The notes beneath the pieces were generated by a model. That model was not told where the DNA came from, did not search any database, and saw only the letters and a list, made by a program, of their open reading frames with translations. From assembly GCF_000002515.2 (NCBI RefSeq), contig NC_006038.1:62001-126000 (forward strand): a stretch of 64,000 bases of DNA, in the 5' to 3' direction. This document shows, piece by piece, positions 57,927 to 64,000 of this stretch; the stretch's first letter is position 1; each line of letters opens with the position of its first letter. Made by a program: the position numbers and the translations under genes. The stretch is from Kluyveromyces lactis (taxonomy: Eukaryota; Ascomycota; Saccharomycetes; Saccharomycetales; Saccharomycetaceae).

Positions 57927-59291
57927 TTACAGTTTCTTGATAATAGCATTCAAAATAGCATACTTCGAATCAGATTTATCCATATTGGATAATAGATGTT
58001 GGGTCAAATAACCAGAATATAATGTAGTAAGTTGTTTGGCATTCGTCTCATCTAATTTGCTGATGTATGCAGAATACTTTTTGAAGGACAATTGGAGACT
58101 GTCGATGTTTAATTCGCCGGCAGGCATGAATTTGATATTTAATGTAACATCATGCAATAATAATTCCACATATTTTTCTGGCATACTTTTCTCAAGGGAA
58201 ATATTATAATGTTCGTCCTTTAGCCATTGCAATACGTGATTTATCAGATATTCTCTTTTTAAATCTTGAAATTCCGAAAATAAGTTGATATACTCGAGGC
58301 ATCTATCAAACAGGTAGGACATAACGTTTCTGCTGAGCTCTTCATCGACTTGCGAATTGGTAACGGCGTAGTATCCTTGATGTTTCTTGACAAAAGATGT
58401 GCCCAGATTCTTCATTGCGATATCGAATATAACCAATGCGACATCACCACGTAGTGCTGGATTAGTTTCTTCTGATCCAAGCATATTCATATCGGCTTCT
58501 GGTAACTCGTTTAGTTTATCTTTCATCTTGTCACCAGTACTTGGAAGTTGAATTCCGTCTTTGTCAAAGTATGCTTCGTCATCTGCAGTTTCTTCCAGAC
58601 CTGTTACATTACTGGAGTTTCTTCCTTCCTCTTGCTGTTGTAGCATATCTAGCTCTTGTTCCCTTTCGTTGATTAAATTCATCACTTTTCTTCTATTTAA
58701 CAATTTTGTCACGAAATTCAGTTCGAATTTAACGTACTCGTACCAGAGTTTAGAAGCATCTGGATTAAATCTAAGACCAGTTTGAAAAACATTTCTACAG
58801 CTCTTGAAGTTTGCGTGCAATTCGTATTCATATTTAGCACATGATATCCAAACGTCAACGTTTGTTGGATGTAATTTGAGCAATTGATTGTAGACGTTTT
58901 GAATCTTTTTATAAGAGGCATTTGTACCCTTTGATTTTAAATGATTCAAATATAAAGACCAAAATTTCAATTTTTTTGGGAACTTATTGCAGCCTCTTTG
59001 GAAAATATAGAGAATCCTCTGCTGTATGGTAAAATCCGAAATACTATTTGATTTGTTCGATTGCAAGATACGTTTAACACGTTTCATTCTTAATGCATCG
59101 ACATTCTTCTCGTATTCAATATATCTGATGTAATCACTTATACTTGAACCTCTCGAACTCAATCTGTGTTCAAAATCAGTCCTTTTCTTCATAATTTTGT
59201 TTACTTCATTCTTAGTGAATAACTTCTTCTGCACTAAGTCATCAACTTCTGGAATACATTGTTCCAAGTAATATCTTGTTCTGGATGACAT
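57927..59291 (-). CDS. UTP6: SSU processome subunit Utp6
   Basis: UtpB component of the small-subunit processome, needed for 18S rRNA processing in the nucleolus. The 454-residue product starts with the conserved U3 domain ([27 protein letters not shown]) and then has half-a-TPR (HAT) repeats with W/Y and acidic positions. Length is close to S. cerevisiae Utp6 (440). Convergent with ADA2 at 93 bases. A GATGAG array upstream is a good candidate PAC element, as expected for a ribosome-biogenesis gene. Confidence 0.96.
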   Translation of the reverse strand: MSSRTRYYLEQCIPEVDDLVQKKLFTKNEVNKIMKKRTDFEHRLSSRGSSISDYIRYIEYEKNVDALRMKRVKRILQSNKSNSISDFTIQQRILYIFQRGCNKFPKKLKFWSLYLNHLKSKGTNASYKKIQNVYNQLLKLHPTNVDVWISCAKYEYELHANFKSCRNVFQTGLRFNPDASKLWYEYVKFELNFVTKLLNRRKVMNLINEREQELDMLQQQEEGRNSSNVTGLEETADDEAYFDKDGIQLPSTGDKMKDKLNELPEADMNMLGSEETNPALRGDVALVIFDIAMKNLGTSFVKKHQGYYAVTNSQVDEELSRNVMSYLFDRCLEYINLFSEFQDLKREYLINHVLQWLKDEHYNISLEKSMPEKYVELLLHDVTLNIKFMPAGELNIDSLQLSFKKYSAYISKLDETNAKQLTTLYSGYLTQHLLSNMDKSDSKYAILNAIIKKL

Positions 59292-59409
59292 CGCCTTACT
59301 CTGGGTAGTTTTATGTTAAGTATTGATTAAAGTGTAATCACGGAGACTCGTATCGCTCGCTTACTGACAAAGGAAACGACTACTGGCTTTGTTCATGCTA
59401 AATAATACT

Positions 59410-59427
59410 GAGATGAGATGAGATGAG
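59410..59427. promoter_or_regulatory. Tandem GATGAG array (PAC-like) upstream of UTP6
   Basis: Three overlapping GAGATGAG words with 5-base spacing, 120-135 bases upstream of the UTP6 ATG. PAC is GCGATGAG, so each copy lacks the C. The neighbour gene is of the regulon that PAC controls. Confidence 0.55.
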
Positions 59428-59697
59428 CCTTGAAGCTTTTGAATTTTTTTGGTTATATTGATTTCTTTTTCATATAATCAGTCAGAATAAAGTCCTCCAT
59501 TTAAATAACCATCGATGAATAACAAAAGGACAAGTACAATTGTTGTTCTGCTAGCGTAAATCGGATTTTTTTTTACTGCAAATTGAATCCGCTTACATAT
59601 GACATTCGGGACTACCATAAACTGCGACCCTTAATGTCGTTGTATGCTTTCATACAAGATGACAGTTTTGTTGATCGTTAATTCGGGCAATTTAACA

Positions 59698-59705
59698 TTA
59701 CCCGG
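59698..59705 (+). promoter_or_regulatory. Reb1 site
   Basis: TTACCCGG, a full match to the Reb1 core, in the divergent UTP6/YML6 promoter, 160 bases before YML6. Confidence 0.6.
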
Positions 59706-59863
59706 ATATTTTACATGGTAGACAAATTTTCGATAATCAAAAATCTGAATATGAAATAGGTTGAATACTAAAGATGATTGATTTGTTTGCGGTGATCAGA
59801 CATAGGAGTGTCCAATTGATCCCCTTTGTATCGAGACATTAAGTCAGTGTATCAGAATCAGCC

Positions 59864-60820
59864 ATGTTTTCCAAGAGACAAGGTTTGAATTTGTGCAAAA
59901 ACGTATGTCAAACCCATTTTCATCACTGTTGCAATGGTAAAGCGCGGGCTTTCCTCAAACTGCATGATGATATCCTTCCGCATTAAGCAGTTATATCACC
60001 TACTTTTAGAAGATCGATTTACTAACTATTGCTCGTAATTTTTTGTTACTCTTTTCCCTATTCTCTACAGGTCCGTTACGTTTCCAACAAACCCCTTCCT
60101 AATGCTAGTCTACCGCCAAAATATACCTTAGCAACGGTTCGTTCATTCCCATCATTAGAACCATTGACATTTGCACCAGTGCCAACCTCAGTATTTGATG
60201 CTCCATTGAGAAGAGACTTACTATGGCGTGCTGTTGTTTACGAAAATGACAGTAAACGTGTTGGGTCTTCTAACCCCCCAGGCAGAAGTGATGTTGGTTA
60301 TTCGAGAAGAAAGATTTTACCACAAAAGGGATCTGGTATGGCCAGAGCTGGTGACGCTAATTCACCAATAAGGCATAACGGTGGTAGAGCTCTAGCAAGA
60401 ACTGCACCAAATGATTATACCACAGCGCTCCCAAAGAAAGTGTACTCTTTAGCATTCAATAACGCACTAAGTCATCAATACAGAAACGGTAACGTCTTCG
60501 TCATCGGAAGTGGTGACGGAATCTCCGAAACAAGCCAGGCTGATCTAAATGAATTGGAAATTCTTCCCATCGGGGAGGGCTCAGAAGATGGCGATATCGT
60601 GTTCGAAAAATTCCTAAAGCACTATGAGCTACAGAACAAGAAGCTATTATTCGTTATTAACGAACCAAGGCCAGGATTATTTTCATTTACAGAAAGATTC
60701 CAAGATAAAGTTAACATCGTCCAAAAAGAATTTGTTGATGTCAACGATCTACTTAAGGCTCACAGAATCTTTATTGAATTGGAAGCTTTAGAATACCTGG
60801 CTGTTACTCACGTTGTTTGA
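59864..60820 (+). CDS. YML6: Mitochondrial ribosomal protein uL4m (Yml6), spliced
   Basis: Large-subunit mitoribosomal protein homologous to bacterial L4. Exon 1 (59864-59902) encodes [13 protein letters not shown]. The intron is 59903-60070, with GTATGT at the 5' end, TACTAAC at 60020-60026 and CTACAG at the 3' end. Exon 2 (60071-60820) continues in phase as [19 protein letters not shown]. The 262-residue product carries the uL4 core, [21 protein letters not shown] with the RHNGGRA loop. The basic N-terminus is a plausible presequence. S. cerevisiae YML025C (286 residues) also has an intron near its start. Confidence 0.95.
59903..60070 (+). other. YML6 intron
   Basis: Short intron of 168 bases with fully canonical signals: GTATGT, TACTAAC 44 bases before the 3' site, and a pyrimidine-rich stretch ending CTACAG. 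Phase 0. Confidence 0.95.
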
Positions 60821-61098
60821 TTATGGAACGAGATACTGATCATCAGACGGGAGTTAAAATAAAAGCTTCGAATAATAAACTCCACATTGCACCAACTCAT
60901 CCACAACTTGTATATATATGTATGTGTGTATATTAACGTCACAAATAAAATGAAAATAGCTACACGGCTGTTTATCTAAGTTAGCGACATCCGTATTTGT
61001 AAAGACAATTGACCAATGCTGTGGCCATCATCAAGCTGTAAAATCCAAATCGAGGACAAACAGACGCAACCATTTCGGACTGTTGTCGGAAGCCTTAT

Positions 61099-61110
61099 AC
61101 ACCCGTGCAT
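61099..61110 (+). promoter_or_regulatory. Rap1 site upstream of RPS18
   Basis: ACACCCGTGCAT matches the Rap1/RPG consensus ACACCCRYRCA and lies about 515-525 bases before the RPS18 ATG, in forward orientation, as in ribosomal-protein promoters. Confidence 0.75.
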
Positions 61111-61169
61111 TTTATTATTTTCAATGCGCCTATAACCGAATAATAGTTTAATTTTTCCTTTCCTTCAAG

Positions 61170-61185
61170 TTTCCTGATTAGGAAA
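61170..61185. promoter_or_regulatory. Mcm1 palindrome upstream of RPS18
   Basis: TTTCCTGATTAGGAAA is an almost perfect Mcm1 site (TTTCC-N6-GGAAA), 59 bases after the Rap1 site and about 440-450 before the ATG. Rap1 with Mcm1 at ribosomal-protein genes has been described in Kluyveromyces. Confidence 0.75.
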
Positions 61186-61622
61186 CCCATCCAACGTTTT
61201 TCAGACTTTGGGCTGAGTTTTCTCCGTGCCTAAGGAAAGACAGGGCATTAGGTGTGCCGACGCCTCGGTTCTTTCCAGTTTCTCCTCCCCGACAGAATTT
61301 CCATCCCCCTGATTCTGCTTCTCCTACCGACACCTTCTGCTCCTAGGCTGGGAACATGCACCACTAGACCGATCTTGCTCAGTGACAGAGTATGCTGGGC
61401 CTCTGTCCAGTTCTGGTTTGTGCGGTTGTGAGACAATCGTTCTATAGTGGTTTTACCGAATGGCAAGTTTGTATGGAGGGAAACCTTTGAACCTTTGCAA
61501 AATCATAGTGTTCAATTAGTGAAAAGCTACTTAACAATGATATATTAGTGTTATTATATTTAAATAACGGATACTTTATTATTAGGTAGTCGTTTTCGAA
61601 ACAGAACGAGTAAGAAGCAAAG

Positions 61623-62593
61623 ATGTCTCTAGTTGTTCAAGAACAAGGTTCCTTCCAACACATTTTGCGGTATGTTTTAAGATGAGAAACGTTTTAAGAG
61701 GATTACAACGAGGAAATTGAAATGAGATATGTTCAAGGGCAATGAATACGAGTATTATCAAGACAACACTACCGTGGTTATAAAGAGTTCCGAGGAGATG
61801 AAAGGTATTAGACAGCTTTATGAAAACATGCATTGCGCGTTACATTCGGTATATCATTTAGTGATGATGTTATACTATTAAAGTGAAGAAAATGAGAAGG
61901 AATACCACCAGATAGATGGTCCCACAATTTTTCCAAAGATCAAATCGAATTGAAAAGCTTACGCCCGTTAGTAGACAATATGCAGAATGTTGAACTCAAA
62001 AATGGATCTCCTTTCTGACATTTTACGTTAGGTCATCCAAAGTTTTATGTTGATTTAGGCATCGAAAACAATCAAAGTACCAAACTGCATAATCGAAGCA
62101 AGGAGAAGCATTTTGTGTTTATGGGTTTTCCTCCGTTGTCGCCCTCAGATTGACTATCATCAAATTTTACTAACATTTTTATTCCCATTATTTTTACAGT
62201 TTGTTGAACACCAACGTTGATGGTAACATCAATGTTGTCTACGCTTTGACTACCATCAGAGGTGTCGGTCGTAGATACGCCAACTTGGTTTGTAAGAAGG
62301 CTGATGTTGATTTACACAAGAGAGCTGGTGAATTGACCCAAGAAGAATTGGAAAGAATTGTCCAAATCATGCAAAACCCAACTCACTACAAGATCCCAGC
62401 TTGGTTCTTGAACAGACAAAAGGATGTCAATGATGGTAAGGACTACCACTCTTTGGCTAACAACTTGGAATCCAAGTTGAGAGATGACTTGGAAAGATTA
62501 AAGAAGATCAGATCTCACCGTGGTATCAGACACTTCTGGGGTTTGCGTGTCAGAGGTCAACATACCAAGACCACTGGTAGAAGAAGAGCTTAA
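61623..62593 (+). CDS. RPS18: Ribosomal protein uS13 (Rps18), spliced
   Basis: 40S head protein of the B1 intersubunit bridge. Exon 1 is 61623-61669 ([15 protein letters not shown] plus two bases of an Arg codon). The intron is 61670-62199, with GTATGT, TACTAAC at 62168-62174 and a TTTTTACAG end. Exon 2 (62200-62593) runs to [12 protein letters not shown]. The 146-residue product equals S. cerevisiae Rps18 in length and differs at few positions. Codon use is strongly biased, as expected. Single copy of the RPS18A/B pair, next to YML6 and YOX1/YHP1. Confidence 0.98.
61670..62199 (+). other. RPS18 intron
   Basis: Intron of 530 bases with canonical GTATGT, TACTAAC and CAG. It contains a GTGATGA word at 61861 and CTGA at 62015, but no terminal stem that would make a box C/D snoRNA convincing. 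Confidence 0.95.
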
Positions 62594-63026
62594 ACAAGAG
62601 AATGAGTTCTCTATTTTTAAAATGGTTGGTTTCTACTTTGGAATCTTGCAACCTTTCAAGGCACAAATGTTTTAAATTAGTGATACCAACTTTAATTTAG
62701 AATTTTTTTCATTATATTATCTCTTGTATAACTATCAAAACACTATACGTTCCGTATTAATTACATTATCTCAAGACTTATTATAATATGTCTTACAGCT
62801 GCTTGCTTGTGCAAAGTGATGATTGAATCATCCTGTCCATTTTTCTAGGATATCTTGAAATACAGGTTATGGCTTTTATAGTCCGAGCTAATGTTAAGCG
62901 GAGAGTAAGAATATATAGATATATCTATATACAGGTGGATGTCTTTCCTGTACGCAGGATAGTGTTACAATTGTCTTTGTATCGGTCTGCCGAGCGACCA
63001 TGCTAAGGTTTGTCAGTTTGTCATCA
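62594..63026. other. RPS18-YOX1/YHP1 convergent spacer
   Basis: About 430 bases of AT-rich 3' flank. It includes a perfect 20-bp palindrome at 62912-62931 made of TATATAGATA and its complement, which may be part of a 3' processing signal. No gene. Confidence 0.6.
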
Positions 63027-64000
63027 TTATGTCGTATTGATGTTCAATTCTTTTAATATGCCTCTGTTGGAACTGAAATTGAGCTTTCCAGCCGTATTCA
63101 TATTTTCACTCATTTTGACATTCTCGTCTGTTACTTCCTTGACGGGTGTAGTAACAAAATCTTTGATATTTGTACCATTTATCAGCTTGTTCACTCTGTT
63201 ATTCGGGCTGGTATAGACCCTTGAGAGTTCATTGTCTTGCTTCAACCTAAAAGTGAGTACTTTACCCTTTTCTGAGGGGGAAGTAATTTTTTCAGGTGGA
63301 CTGGATATAGTGTATCTTGGGATATCGAGCTTCAATTTCTTTTGGAACTTCAATTCATCATTCATTATGACTAATGAACCGTTATCATTGGAACTGTTGC
63401 GTTTGGTAGTGGATACGGTAGCAATATTCGAGGTTGTGATTTCAATGAGGGGATGGTTTTGTTGAAGAGAATCGTCTGTCTGCATACCATCTGCGTTAGA
63501 TATAGACTCAGTGGGGCTACTAATTTGATCTCTCAAATCTGGTATTTTAGCCGTGTCATTTAATCCAATGTCGTTTGAATCATCTAATGGTGAGTTTATT
63601 TGTTTTGAATCCACCTTGAACTTCTTTCTGAAGTTTTGTCTTCTATTTTGGAACCAAACTTGGACTGCCTTTTCGCTCATGTTACATATTATTGATAGTT
63701 CCGATCTTCTCTCCTTTGAGGGAGCAGGGTTCACTTCGAATTCCTTTTTTAAGATGTCTGATTCATTTTTCGAAGTTCTTCTTCTCTTTCTTCTAGCCAG
63801 TTGTGCGTTATCGATTGAAGGCTCATTAGAGGGAAACGTTTCCTGAGAGTGTGTGATGAATGCAAACGATTTAGCTTTGTTGGTTCTTTTCTTAGCACTA
63901 CTGTTTTTCGAATCAGAATCATCTAGCGATTCTGGATCCGTCAGAACAAGGTTGTTACCAGCGCTGTTGCTTCTTTTAGTTACCTTTGGTCTCTTTGACG
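63027..64000 (-). CDS. YOX1: Homeobox repressor Yox1/Yhp1 (5' end outside window)
   Basis: Homeodomain protein which in S. cerevisiae works with Mcm1 to repress M/G1 (ECB) genes. The frame is open to the right edge without an ATG, so the N-terminus lies beyond 64000; 323 residues are visible. It shows [20 protein letters not shown], shared with Yox1, then a basic ARRKRRRTS arm and the homeodomain (about 63640-63815) with the recognition helix [13 protein letters not shown]. The C-terminal 200 residues are serine/asparagine-rich. It is the single ancestor-like copy of YOX1 (YML027W) and YHP1 (YDR451C). Confidence 0.93.
   Translation of the reverse strand, partial: SKRPKVTKRSNSAGNNLVLTDPESLDDSDSKNSSAKKRTNKAKSFAFITHSQETFPSNEPSIDNAQLARRKRRRTSKNESDILKKEFEVNPAPSKERRSELSIICNMSEKAVQVWFQNRRQNFRKKFKVDSKQINSPLDDSNDIGLNDTAKIPDLRDQISSPTESISNADGMQTDDSLQQNHPLIEITTSNIATVSTTKRNSSNDNGSLVIMNDELKFQKKLKLDIPRYTISSPPEKITSPSEKGKVLTFRLKQDNELSRVYTSPNNRVNKLINGTNIKDFVTTPVKEVTDENVKMSENMNTAGKLNFSSNRGILKELNINTT

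Larger units (their letters stand above)
59292..59863. other. UTP6-YML6 divergent promoter region
   Basis: About 570 bases with a GAGAT tandem array at 59410-59427, an A/T-rich RRPE-like stretch just after it, and a Reb1-type TTACCCGG at 59698-59705. No frame of interest. Confidence 0.65.
60821..61622. other. YML6-RPS18 spacer with ribosomal-protein promoter
   Basis: About 800 bases. It contains a Rap1 site (61099-61110), an Mcm1 palindrome (61170-61185) overlapping a second Rap1-like ACCCATCC, a GC-rich stretch around 61250-61430 with words shared with RPS17, then an AT-rich leader. Frames inside it are spurious. Confidence 0.7.

Noticed and set aside
61248-61466. Minus-strand frame upstream of RPS18
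   Set aside because: Lies in the RPS18 promoter, in the same GC-rich segment that shares words with RPS17.
61861-62018. Possible box C/D snoRNA in the RPS18 intron (GTGATGA and CTGA)
   Set aside because: Boxes about 155 bases apart with no pairing terminal stem and no rRNA guide I can recognise; RPS18 introns host no snoRNA that I know of.

Overview
This window is ordinary, gene-dense nuclear DNA from a budding yeast of the family Saccharomycetaceae. It carries 35 confident protein genes complete in the window, one more cut by the right edge, and one tRNA gene. Introns are few: three ribosomal-protein genes (two cytosolic, one mitochondrial), with canonical branch points in all three. The gene order is the key clue. 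Homologues of S. cerevisiae chromosome IV genes (YDR425W to YDR451C) alternate with homologues of chromosome XIII genes (YML009C to YML027W), and every gene that is duplicated between those two regions in S. cerevisiae (PPZ1/PPZ2, APT1/APT2, YML018C/THI74, RPS17A/B, RPS18A/B, YOX1/YHP1) occurs once. That double-conserved synteny is what a lineage that never underwent the yeast whole-genome duplication looks like. Kluyveromyces is my best guess for the genus (Rap1-Mcm1 type ribosomal-protein promoters, absence of BNA7), but this is inference.

Layout. 0.2-11.2 kb: SNX41, RPN9, TIF35, MRPL39, SPT5, RAD33, ERV25. 11.6-25 kb: CYM1, NPL3, UBX2, TRM9, GPI17, TAF11, PPM1. 26-35 kb: the ancestral PPZ phosphatase gene, GPI19, PSP2, the YML018C/THI74 transporter, OST6. 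35-44 kb: LRS4, YML020W, UNG1, DOT1, APT, NSE5. 44-53 kb: SSN2, the YDR444W lipase, a DLD1-type D-lactate dehydrogenase that is out of place relative to S. cerevisiae, and tRNA-Lys(CUU). 53-64 kb: ECM11, RPS17, ADA2, UTP6, YML6, RPS18, and the 5'-truncated homeobox gene YOX1/YHP1.

The genes are housekeeping functions and do not form a pathway-specific cluster: transcription and chromatin (SPT5, TAF11, SSN2, ADA2, DOT1), translation and ribosomes (TIF35, RPS17, RPS18, MRPL39, YML6, UTP6, TRM9), secretory pathway and GPI anchors (ERV25, GPI17, GPI19, OST6, UBX2, SNX41), genome maintenance and meiosis (RAD33, UNG1, NSE5, LRS4, ECM11). I found no transposon, CRISPR-like array, virus-like element or gene cluster suggesting an undescribed system.

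The most interesting things are regulatory or comparative. The RPS17 and RPS18 upstream regions share a collinear set of words (Rap1-like site, Mcm1-like box, then exact 10- and 12-base matches) at matching distances from their ATGs, which also decides where RPS17 exon 1 lies. The uncharacterised YML020W homologue shows what looks like a complete alpha/beta-hydrolase Ser-Asp-His triad. BNA7 is missing from its expected place and a DLD1 gene is present where S. cerevisiae has none. A run of three perfect hairpins lies in the PSP2/YML018C intergenic region.
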